From: Isoetes taiwanensis
Taxonomy: Eukaryota; Streptophyta; Lycopodiopsida; Isoetales; Isoetaceae
Length of the DNA stretch: 64,000 bases
NCBI GenBank assembly: GCA_021234155.1
Contig: JAJEKV010000395.1
Span: forward strand, 109,750 to 173,749
Direction of reading: 5' to 3'
In this document: positions 34,298 through 45,059 of the stretch, piece by piece
Layout of the letters: every line of letters starts with the position of its first letter
Position numbering within the stretch: position 1 is the first letter of the stretch
Position numbers and translations under genes: made by a program
The notes under the pieces: generated by a model
What the model was told of the DNA's origin: nothing
Seen by the model: the letters and a program-made list of their open reading frames with translations, nothing else
Databases searched by the model: none

Positions 34298-34339
34298 ATA
34301 ACAAATATGAACATATAAATGACAATTTTAAGGGGGAGG

Positions 34340-34930
34340 GAAAGGGGAGCCATAGATACTGCTGAGAGATGAGAAAGCGCCGATGAAACGTCGATGAAGA
34401 ACTCTGCAATAAATAGCGATCCCCCAACTTGATGAACGGCCTAAAAATGCATGCGATGCATGCATGCGACGCACGCAATGCATGCATGCTCGTCTTGTGC
34501 AAGAATGTTGATCTGCTACGCGAATCGATGATATTCTTGCACTGCGACTCGCGTGAAAACAACAACATCCCGATACGGCGATACCAGAGAACTTCAAATA
34601 CTAGATCCGAGGAGAAAAGTTGAAGATTGTCCTATGCTGGACAAAAGGACAAAGATAGAAGAGGTTAGAATGGATATGAATGGTCAAGAAAGAGTAGCCC
34701 ATGCAAGAAGAAGCCCCTCCTCCGCATGAGATCAAAGAATAGAAGCCATGGATACTGCTGAGAGATGAAAAAGCGCCGATGAAACGTCGATGAAGAACTC
34801 TGCAATAAATAGCGATCCCCCAACCTGATGAACGGCCTAAAAATGTATGCGATGCATGCATGCGACGCACGCAATGCATGCATGCTCGTCTTGTGCAAGA
34901 ATGTCGATCCGCTACGCGAATCAATGACAT
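34340..34930. repeat. Two copies of a 190-bp repeat with ATGCATGC tract
   Basis: 34350-34530 and 34746-34925 share ACTGCTGAGAGATGARAAAG, GATGAAACGTCGATGAAGAA, CAATAAATAGCGATCCCCCA and an alternating ATGCATGCGATGCATGCATG tract. A third copy is at 36944-37130 in the second unit of the tandem duplication. Confidence 0.85.
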
Positions 34931-36880
34931 TATTGTAATGTCTTTCTTTTTTGTATGTTTCCTTAATTCGTTTGTTGGTTATGTGTGGAAGAGGTGATCT
35001 TCAGGTTTATCAATGCAACGTGGCAATGTGAATGGAACGTGCCATTCATAGATTTGTGCCTAGGGATTATTTGTTTGTTCAACACAAAAAATCAATATGG
35101 ATTTTTCCAAGATTGTTCTTTTGTTTTATGTTGTTATTCTTTCTTATCTGGACTTTGGGCCTGGCATAGGCATTTAAAAATGACGTTACAATATAAACAA
35201 TGTGCCTTACATAGAATGGCACGTGGATCCTGAATCATTCTAAGCCTGAATCCGGAATCATGCTAAGCCCATCTGCATCTAGCTATGCAGGCCTTGTCTT
35301 CCTGCAAAACCAAGAATGAAACATTTCTAGGGTCTCCCGCCCACTAGAAGCCCATGGCTCTCAATCTGCCCCGTACATCATGACTACCAGTACACAAGCC
35401 ACCCCTTGCTGGGAAAGGGGAGCGCATGCCCTGCTACATGTTAAGCAAACTACCACAAAATCTTCAAAATAATTGCGGGGCCGGATTATGAGGAGTTGCT
35501 CCACTCAATAGATCTTATTCTTGCCAACTCCTGGCATCTGCTCAAAGAAAGTTTACAGCCTAGTACTAATAATGGAAGCAGCGTCTTCTTCTTCCTTACC
35601 ATAGTACTATAGAAGAGCATCACTTCTTTCCAGCCTGCCTTTTGCCCAGCCTTAAAGATCCCTTCCGAAAAATGTTCTAGCAAAGGTTTCTGTACTAGCA
35701 GTGCTCTCCTTCTTCCTTAGGCGGTGAATACTATAGCTATGCTTACATTGTTTTCCTGAAAACTGTATGACCTTCTCCCAGTCGGCATACTAGAAGTAAC
35801 CAAGAAAAGATATATCTTAAATCTGACTCCTCCCCATAACCTTGGCCACTAACCTGAGGCACAGCTCCCCTGACCGGAAATCTTGTGGAAGATGCTGAAA
35901 TATGCAGCAGAAAACCAGGTATGCCGTCCTTGCCAAGCAACACAGAAGCCCCTGGATCGTTAGAAGCTGAAAGATAAGGAAGGAAGGCTTTCCTGATTAG
36001 TAGCACAAAAGGGAACAAAAGAGTGGAAAACCCAGCTGCATAGAACCGATTCACCGCAGCCCCTGTTATCCGAAGTGCGAGATCCCTAATGGCCCTCCAA
36101 AAAACTTGCCGTAAAACGACTCACCAAAGCAGAGGCGGCCACAGCAAGTCTCCTACTTTTCGGCCAAGAACTTGGCCGCCATCACCGGCCCGTTTTCATC
36201 CACTTTTTCCACTATTTTGCTGGATTTTGTTTTAAAAGTCTAGACATAGATGTGAATGGAAAATTATTTTAAGGTTATTGAAAAGTTAAGTGAAGTCAAG
36301 GAAATTTGAAGTGCCCAATACCAAAATGAAACGAAAAGTAACAAACATGTGTCGAGTTGTGATGCAACAAATGTAATGGCAAAACTCCATTGCAAGTTTG
36401 TATATGTGGTTGCACCTTTTTAACCCAAGAGCTAGAACGCCAAAAGCTGCAACTATAGTAGATGTAACTTTAAAATTTAAGGAATATGCAATCTACCACA
36501 GAAAAAGAGCTACAACAGCCTAACTCATGGGGATGCCATAGTCTCATGAGGATGTCACAGTTTAGTTGCATGATGAGGAAATAATACAATAGAACATACC
36601 CTCTAAAAGTTGTGGTGCATTATCACCACCACAACAGCTAGCAATGGATAAAACAAAAGGCTTGCATATGCGGCAAACAACATTTAAAGTTGAGTTTCCA
36701 AAACGCATCTATCTACCATTGGAAAGTAGCCTCCCAATACTTAAGACAGAACTTGCCTGTATGCTTCAAATAATCTTGCCTCATAAAGGATTTGAAATAG
36801 AAGTCGAAGAATTGGTGCTTGCAGTTGTTGTTAACATCAGTCGTGCCCATTTCCTTTCCACAATAAAATCATCTCCAAGC
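34686..36880. repeat. Tandem duplication, unit 1 (about 2.2 kb)
   Basis: Starts AAGAAAGAGTAGCCCATGCA and runs to ATCATCTCCAAGCAC. Unit 2 begins immediately after at about 36887 with the same sequence. Identity is high throughout with scattered small gaps. The open frames shared by both units, such as MDKTKGLHMRQTTFKVEFPK at 36644 and 49026, and LEHFSEGIFKAGQKAGWKEV at 35683 and 37880 on the minus strand, have no recognised domain. Confidence 0.85.
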
Positions 36881-36886
36881 ACACGA

Positions 36887-38235
36887 AGAAAGAGTAGCCC
36901 ATGCAAGAAGAAGCCCCTCCTTCGCATGAGATCAAAGAATAGAAGCAATGGATACTGCTGAGAGATGAAAAAGTGCCGATGAAACGTCGATGAAGAACTC
37001 TGCAATAAATAGCGATCCCCCAACCTGATGAAGCGGCCTAAAATGCATGCGATGCATGCATGCGGCCTGCACATAATGCATGCATGCTCGTCTTGTGCAA
37101 GAATGTCGATCCGCTATGCGAATCGATGACATTATTGTAATGTCTTTCTTTTTTGTATGTTTCCTTAATTCGTTTGTTGGTTATGTGTGGAAGAGGTGAT
37201 CTTCAGGTTTATCAATGCAACGTGGCAATGTGAATGGAACGTGCCATTCATAGATTGGTGCCTAGGGATTATTTGTTTGTTCAACACAAAAATCAATATG
37301 GATTTTTCAAGATTGTTCTTTTGTTTTATGTTGTTATTCTTTCTTATCCGGACTTTGGGCTGGCGAGAGGCATTTAAAATGGCGTTACAATATAAACAAT
37401 GTGCCTTACATAGAATGGCACGTGGATCCTGAATCATTCTAAGCCTGAATCCGGAATCATGCTAAGCCCATCTGCATCTAGCTATGCAGGCCTTGTCTTC
37501 CTGCAAAACCAAGAATGAAACATTTCTAGGGTCTCCCGCCCACTAGAAGCCCATGGCTCTCAATCTGCCCCGTACATCATGACTACCAGTACACAAGCCA
37601 CCCCTTGCTGGGAAAGGGGAGCGCATGCCCTGCTACATGTTAAGCAAACTACCACAAAATCTTCAAAATAATTGCAGACGGATTATGAGGAGTTGCTCCA
37701 CTCAATAGATCTTATTCTTGCCAACTCCTGGCATCTGCTCAAAGAAAGTTTCTGACCTAGTACTAATAATGGAAGCGGCGTCTTCTTCTTCCTTACCATA
37801 GTACTATAGAAGAGCATCACTTCTTTCCAGCCTGCCTTTTGCCCAGCCTTAAAGATCCCTTCCGAAAAATGTTCTAGCAAAGGTTTCTGTACTAGCAGTG
37901 CTCTCCTTCTTCCTTAGGCGGTGAATACTATAGCTCTGCTTACATTGTTTTCTGAAAAGCGTATGACCTTCTCCCAGTAGGCATACTAGAAGTAACCAAG
38001 AAAAGATATATCTTAAATACAGCTCCTCCCCATAACCTTGACCACTAACTTTGAGGGCACGGCTCCCGATAGGAAATCTTGTGGAAGATCTTTGAAATAT
38101 GCGTGAGAAAACCGTGTATGCCGTCCTTGCCAAGCAACACAGAAGCTCCTGGATCGTTAGAAGCTGAAAGATAAGGAAGGAAGGCTTTCCTGATTAGTAG
38201 CACAAAAGGGAACAAAAGAGTGGAAAAACCCAGCT
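36887..38235. repeat. Tandem duplication, unit 2, left part
   Basis: Matches 34686-36030 of unit 1. It is broken at AGCT (38232-38235) by element E3 and resumes at 48417. Confidence 0.85.
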
Positions 38236-38258
38236 AAGCACGATTTCATTAATTGGAG
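38236..38258. repeat. Left terminal inverted repeat of E3
   Basis: AAGCACGATTTCATTAATTG plus GAG, inverted match to 48394-48416 with two mismatches. Confidence 0.88.
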
Positions 38259-38356
38259 AAAATAAGCCCATTTTGAGAATTTTAAGCACACCTAATTTGC
38301 TCTAGCACGAATACTTTCACCTACTTCTCGAGCACAAGAAACATGAGGTAATTAAC

Positions 38357-38404
38357 ATACACATATACATACAAATACACATATACATACACATACACAT
38401 ATAC
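38357..38404. repeat. ACATAC/ATACAC microsatellite
   Basis: Irregular repeats of ACACATATACATAC just inside the left end of E3. Confidence 0.75.
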
Positions 38405-38470
38405 TCGTAGAAGCTCAATAATGGCCCTACATTTGTACACCAATAATTCACATCAATAATTTAACTTCAC

Positions 38471-38671
38471 TATAAAAGCGGTTTGACGAGGGGTAGAGGC
38501 CATTCATCTTCCATGGCTTCCTCGATGCCCCTTCGAGCACATCCGCTCTTTCAAGTGTTACTTGAGCTACAACGATCCGGGCGACGCGCTAGAAATGGCG
38601 TTAAGCTTGATCCATGGCTCTTATCTAAAGCCGATGGACCTGCTAGTGCTGCGGGAAGCTCACCGTGTTAA
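38471..38671 (+). CDS. Small unrecognised ORF with TATA box in E3
   Basis: TATAAAAG at 38471-38478 lies 35 bp upstream of an ATG at 38513. The frame from this ATG starts MASSMPLRAHPLFQVLLELQ and is Arg/Ala/Ser-rich, ending GSSPC at 38671 (52 codons). The promoter-to-ATG block is copied at 39030-39110 (TATAAAAG at 39062, ATG at 39104), where the frame stops after ten codons. The repeated TATA context suggests a transcribed unit, but the product is unknown and could be a short non-coding transcript. Confidence 0.3.
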   Translation, partial: YKSGLTRGRGHSSSMASSMPLRAHPLFQVLLELQRSGRRARNGVKLDPWLLSKADGPASAAGSSPC

Positions 38672-39554
38672 AGTCCACATTTTGGCTTCCCGATCGGGAG
38701 ATCTATGATTTGAATGCCATCACGAGCTTTGATGTTGATGACGAGTGAATCAAGACTGCTAATAATGTAATAATGACATGGGTACCTAATAACTAAGTAA
38801 GGATGTAATAGCATTACGATTAAGGATGTAATATCACGTACCTTGGCGAGTATATTGTAACGATGTGCTATCCACCTCCACTTTTACGCAAGTATTTGTC
38901 ATTGAATTCAATCATAGCTAAATTGGCGAAGCAAACATGTTTTCCAACATACGCGATACTAGTATGAAATAAGTATTATTCTTGTGCGTATACAACGATC
39001 GATACACGTTCAATAATGGTGAACTCTACCCCAATAATTCACCTCAATCATTCCACTTCACTATAAAAGCTTCTCGGTTCGGGGCTACATTTCATTCATC
39101 CCCATGGATTTTCGCCTTCTTGATTCACCACATTGAGGCGATCAAGTGCTCAATGAGCCACGCAGATCTTGTTGGTTGCCTTGGCGGGCATCTTCTTCTT
39201 GATCCCTACCGTGAAGAAAAGCTTTTGGTGAGATTCATTGCCTGCGTCAATTAGGTGTTATGATCCATCCGATTTGGCTTCCTCGCGCGCATGAGCTATG
39301 AGATATCGGGGATCACTACTACAAATCACGAAGATGAATGAATCACTGTTTGGCATTGTATAGTGTAAGAGCTCTTGTGTTGAGATGAAAACACAAAGCC
39401 TAATGAATAATAACTAGTCTATTGTAAGGTGCATGTCATGTATGATATAGTAATTATGTAAAAGAGCATTGCATACCTCAAGAGTTCTCATCCTCGTCGT
39501 TAGCTTCTTTAGCCACCAATTCTTGCAACTGAGACCTCACACTACTGGGGATCA

Positions 39555-41722
39555 TCACGACAACGGCCTGGTCCCTACGGCCCAACCATAGTCTATCGTT
39601 TTCAAATGTTGGTAGCGTGGCGGGTCATTAGGATTCGGTCTCCAATTCTTGCTCCAGCAATCCCTATACTGCATTGCATATGAGGTACCCTTTCTTGCAA
39701 CAGGCTCAAACCAAGAAACAAACACCTCTTCATAGTGAGGGAGATTAGGGTCCTCTACTGGGTCCTCTTCCGCAAAGGCCATCCACGTCGGGCAGTTATC
39801 ATGTGGCCTGATCAGCAAGAGCATTCCTTTCTTCACATCTTGGTAGGGGTCGAATATTTCAACAGGGTTCTTGGGTCTACCAGAGAAAGGCCCGACATAA
39901 TGAGATGCACCAATGTGTTCATCCACCAATAAGTTGTCGGGTTCTTCTAATGCGGTTTGTGCAGTCTTTGGGCGAAATCTGAATAGCGAGTTCTACAGGG
40001 CTGAACGTCCCCAAGCACTTTTCATAACAAAGGTGGACCAGTAGTCAATAACTTCATTCATATATGTGTTAGACCATGAGTTATCGCCGGCTCTAGAAAT
40101 AGCTGCCCAGTGCATCATGTACTTGGCAATTGAAGCTCTCAAGGCACCTATATCTGTCAAGCTCTGATATGGCTGCACGACCTTAGGTGACCCTCTAGGA
40201 ATCATAGGTAAGCCTTGGGCATCCTCCTTCCACATTTTAATTCCCTTTTCAGGTAGCCACTCCCTATGCCCTGGCCTCATCTTGTAGAACATTAGTGGCC
40301 ATCCATCATTCATGCGAGAACTTGAAGAGTAGAGGTTCCAAATGACCACATAAGCGGTCCTTCTTATCGAGGGGATAAAACCTTTCACGAATTCTTTCGG
40401 TTGGGAACCTCGGACACAAGGTAGGGCGTAGGAGACTTTGAACTACACTTTGCTGAAGAGTTGCATAAGCTCGGAATAGTCAATGCATCGATCTTCTCAG
40501 CGAGTGGAGTAGTTTCCAAAGAGGGCATCTATGTCATCGTGGGTGTGTCCAACCATCATGAATCGGTTGCTTTTTGATCGAAGACACCTAACCGGACCAA
40601 ATATGACAAGTAAGAGAAAAGATACCTGTTCTTGTTTTGTCCTGAGCAATTGTCTAGCTGCAAGTAAAGCCTCCTAGGCAACTTCTTCGGTATCAGAGGG
40701 CCCTTGATAGGAGGCATAAAATCATTTCTAGTGCCATTCACCATTTTTTGTCCTAAGGGCTTCCGTGTTCATAATTGCTCCACCCCCGGCAGCTCCCTTG
40801 ATGATCTCGTATTTCTCAAATGACCCCAGTTGTCCTCGATTGATTCTCTAGTGTTTTCAAGGTATGATTTAAAGATCCCACATGAAAATTGAATCATCGG
40901 CGAGAGGTCAGAGAAGTGCCCCAAAGCACCTACACCATGCCCATGCATGAGAGCACCGATAAGACTCACCTTCAACCGTTTCACCCCTCCATACAGATTT
41001 TTGCTAGCTTCTCGGACGAGGAACCATCGTCTTATTCTCGATCCATCTTATCATGTATAATGGTTAAGGCATTTTCGGAGATCGATGAGACAAAGCTCTC
41101 CACGACCCGGTAGAGACTCCTAAGAGGAAAGTTGAAGTTTGTCATGTGAGATTTCCTTTCCCGGCGAGCTCTCTTCTTTCTCTTGGATCTCTAGTCTTGG
41201 CAAGTTTCTCCTTTATCACAATACAGGTATTACACTTAGAAAATGCTATTCTTTTGGCGATTGCTACCTCAGAGTGGTTCTCCTTCCACGTTGACAAGAA
41301 GGACGATTGAGAAACATGTTTTCTGTCATGTCGTGGGCCGGTTATATCTACCTCTTGATGAATGTCCTTTTTAGTCAAGATGGAAGGTAATCTCTTCACA
41401 TTTTCTCTAGTTCCCCCACTCGTAACCTTTGAGCGGTGTGGCATAGTTTCAGCATTCTCATCTATGTACATAGATAGCACGGCACCTCCAGCCAGTGTAT
41501 GAGACCTTGGCTTCATGGACGGGTTTCCATGCTCGCAATCTCGTGCCCTTCCATGAAAAGCTTCCTCCATTTGTAAAATGTAGAAAGCGGTATACCGTAT
41601 GCACTATGCCATGCCTTCACCTGACTACCCCGTTGTTCGGCATTAGCTTTTTTCACACATCCATTCTCGAACAAAGATCTAGCATGTTGTGCGCATAAAA
41701 GTCGTGCGTTCGAGCTTTTCAT
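39555..41722 (-). pseudogene. DUF7869-type transposon protein of E3
   Basis: Minus-strand blocks in family order. An HTH-like N-terminal part: IPLSTFYKWRKLFMEGHEI (41722-41513). SFLSTWKENHSEVAIAK and FSKCNTCIVIKEKLAK (41142-41340), a Cys-pair region. LIGALMHGHGVGALGHF (40984-40900). LYLQLDNCSGQNKNRYLFSY (40556-40744). FMMVGHTHDDIDALFG (about 40505-40560). Then a 131-codon frame with YKMRPGHREWLPEKGIKMW (40388-39993) and a C-terminal frame WMAFAEEDPVEDPNLP (39929-39555). HGHG, LDN..NKNR and VGHTHDDID are the hallmarks of the family. The Asp/His residues could be catalytic. Several breaks remain between blocks; some may be introns. The upstream edge is uncertain and could extend to about 42750. 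Confidence 0.7.
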
Positions 41723-42617
41723 GTTCGATAGAAGGTCCTCATGGCGGATATCTCCTTAAGCGTGAAATTAGCACAACATCTCTTCAAGCGACACATGGAG
41801 GACACTGAGCGCGCAAGATAGCTTCGGTGTGGTTTTCCTTTCACCTTTTTTGGGGTCGGCGTCCCTCTCGCCTTCCTGTTCACCATGTGGTGCTTGTCTT
41901 TTTTTTGTTACTCCAGCCTCGGGCTGGCGGCATAAGCTTCCTTCTCGACCTCGGTCTCCTTCACGGCCGTAACTAGGCTAGAAGCGGAATATTGTCAGCG
42001 AGAACCAATGCTATTGGCCATCTCACCAAGTCATGCATCGTGGCATTTACGCACAAGCCCGGCGGAGCATAGTAATCTTTCGGGCATTGGCAACAAATTG
42101 ATCTGAAACCCTATCCATGCTTCACCCAACTTCATGTCGGATCACGGCATCGTTTGGATCTGCGAAAACGATGACACACGTAGCATAAGCGGTTTGCGGC
42201 ACTTTCGTGCGGTAACTCACATGTCTTTTCCACTAGTTTATCCCCCAAATCCCACGCAATTCAATTGGTTCATTGTTTCCTTCACGAGGAGTTTTCTTTG
42301 GAACTTGCCAATTTATCCGTTTGATCGACCGGTGGTGTGCTAACATCGGGTCTTGGAGTGATTTCATCATGAGCGTCGCTTTTGGACCAAAGAATGAAGC
42401 TACCAACCTCCTCCTAGGTGGTTCAATTAAAACCTTACGGAAATGGCGGTGGTATCGCCCATCAAAGACAACGACTAGAGAAACTACTATCAATTCGATG
42501 CACGCGGGACGTTGTGGTGATTTTTGAAGTTATGCACTCGCCCTCGGCCACCTTCTTCCCCAACGGTAGAAAGGCGTAGAGCTTCCATCTGAATAAAGTC
42601 AACCTTTGCTCGTCAAC

Positions 42618-44293
42618 ATCGCGATGGCGATCGCATTTGGACCTCATTAGAAGAAAAATGCACGAGTACTCAAAGACCCAAAGGGACAACATAATACCTC
42701 GGGAAGATGTGGCGATTCTCTTGAACACATGGGTATAAATGATGCGGAAGCACAAGACACCGCGGTAGGGAGATCGCGACGGCGATCCATCCGACCTCTA
42801 TGGTGGACCTTCAATCCTTCAAATCTACCTAGAAACTTTGTCTAATCTAACTAACCATTTAAAAACCACCTATCTACTAGACTTACCTCGAAAAGATCGC
42901 AATCGCGATTAATTCGAAGTAATCTCGCGTCGCTATGTAACTGCTATGCTCCGGTCGAGTGAGCAAAAAATAGATGCTTGAGTAAGTCTCGCAAATCAAA
43001 TGTCTATGTGAATATTAATTGCAGCTGTTATTTCCACAACGAAAATTGCCTGTCAGTTAATTAAAATGGAGATCTGTCGTGAATTGAACAGCTGGGAGCA
43101 AAACCATTAGCACTACCATTAGCAGAACCATTATGTTACCGTGATATTCCCTCACTATCAATTAGTCCGAGAAATAAACAATTCAATTGGGCCTCGCTAA
43201 CCAGATTATACAGATCCCTGAACAGCATATACCAAGAAAGAGATGGTGCATATGTTGTTATGGTTGTGAGGGCACTATTATAACCTATACATAAACAACA
43301 AATCGAAAATCTCTCCTGAATTCGACAACTTCTAGCTGGATAGACAGTAAGGCATTAGGATTTTGTACCCCTGTAGCTTAGAGTAGGCGAGCGCCTTCAA
43401 GATGAGCACTATAGCCACGATGAGCGGTCGGCGCCTCAAAAAACGAGCGCCAGGACGAGAAGAACGGCGCCTTCGAACACCTGCTTTCGATTACAAATCG
43501 GAAATCCGCCCTCTTCATCGGTAGCGAAATTCAGGTTTAAAATTTGAAATCGGTTGTCTCTTTCGGGCCTTCAAACCGCTCGAGGCGTCTTAATTATGGT
43601 TCCGTAGGGCCTTTATTACGATACACTTTTTGAATTTGGAGGTGCGACCGGAAGTACCTCTTGTGGGAGAATGCCACGTTTACAATAAAGTTGTTGTGTG
43701 TCCATTAATACGGTACTGCATTAATGGTGGGTATTTATGAATCGGCCGTATTAATGGTGCCATTTATGGCGTGTCGGCTCCGCGACGTCTTGCGGATTAA
43801 ATTAATCCGGCTTCCATTTTCGATATTTATTCTCGCGATCCCTTGGACTTTCATTCGCCCAGTGATTTCGACGGCGCCTTCAGCGATTCCGGCGCCGCCG
43901 CCTCCTCAGCGGCGCCTTCCACCACGGTCGAAATCAACCCGTTTTTGAAAGCTTCCCGCGGGCGATCCATGGCACCAAAAGCCCACCTCGGAGAAGGTTA
44001 GTTCCAACCCCTCGGCTCAAGAAGATCGTGGTAGCGATTTCTTTTCGATAGTGCATGTTCAATTAGACTCTTCACCTTTTAGTAATGTAGTCATTAGAAG
44101 ATGCGGAACTCAACGGGATCATTTGCTTTCGATTGGTCGGACGGATCGGCGTCGCGATCCTGTGATTGCTCGATAGCAGTAGCGGCCGCGATCGTGTTGA
44201 GTGGTCAACAACATCGCGGTCGCGATCTTCTTGACAGCTCACCACCACCGCGGCTGCGATCTTCGAATCACTCATGAGGATCGCGGTCGCGAT
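42618..44293. repeat. Dispersed ATCGCG-N-CGCGAT palindromes between the E3 genes
   Basis: Copies or near copies at 42618-42633, 42772-42787, 42895-42909, about 44026-44040, 44180-44193, 44213-44226 and 44280-44293, with half sites near 44153 and 44247. The form is GATCGCG, 2-4 bases, CGCGATC, often flanked by AAG/CTT. Another copy, ATCGCGTGACGCGAT, lies at 45935-45949 between coding blocks of the methyltransferase gene. The placement mirrors the palindromes of E1. Confidence 0.7.
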
Positions 44294-45050
44294 CGCCCTA
44301 AGCTGGATGTTAACGAAAGAACTTGTGCATTAGGGAATCTTGACCCCTTCTTACTTGCGGCTCTGGATTTGTATCGCGGCCGGGCGTTGAACCCAATAAG
44401 ATCATCACACCTTCAAATGAAAGAAAGTGGTGTATAGAAATTGCGCGGTGCAATTCCACGCATTTAAAGCTGACCGCCAGTAAAGACCTCTGCTTGTTCC
44501 TCGGATTTGGCAAGAAAGCGGAGATGACATACGGCAGATAGGAATTGCAATCGCTATGTGGGAAGGAACAAAAAACAATGTCCAAGACGCTATTATATGC
44601 AGCGTAGAGGACACACAGAATTTGCAGTTCATTGAGTATGTCCTTAAATGGACAAACTATGATCCCTCGCTCATGGCAGCTAGCAAATTAAACAAGCCGC
44701 CCTTTGGAAAGAATGTTCAGCCGGTCGCGAAAGGATACGGTAATACCGCAGATCCTAATGAATCTGTCTGCATGCGGAATAACGGGCAATAGGGATATAT
44801 TGTGCGGCTTCTCGACATCGAGAAAAAGGTTTGCGTGCGATAAGAAACCACCTAGCATTGCACCGAAAGCTAAACGAGATGAGAAGATGCCTTACGTAAT
44901 GGACACCTAATTGGTTAAGGGCTCGGTGAAGAAAAACATGTGAAGCCCAGTATCTATAGCGAGAGGCCTCTCTTAGAACCGAAGCCCTCTCCGGTTGAGC
45001 ATTTCCACTTGCCCAACCATCTGCTGTTATAGATCCTGCTCAACCTCGGC
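42760..45050. promoter_or_regulatory. Divergent intergenic region of E3
   Basis: No conserved coding block was found between the DUF7869-type gene and the methyltransferase gene. The region holds the ATCGCG palindromes and, by position, the promoters of both genes. I see no single convincing TATA box. Confidence 0.4.
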
Positions 45051-45059
45051 TATTTGTGC

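Noticed and set aside
36644-36961. Frame MDKTKGLHMRQTTFKVEFPK, present twice (36644 and 49026)
   Set aside because: Its presence in both places is explained by the 2.2-kb tandem duplication. No domain, and the C-terminal part differs only because of the duplication junction.
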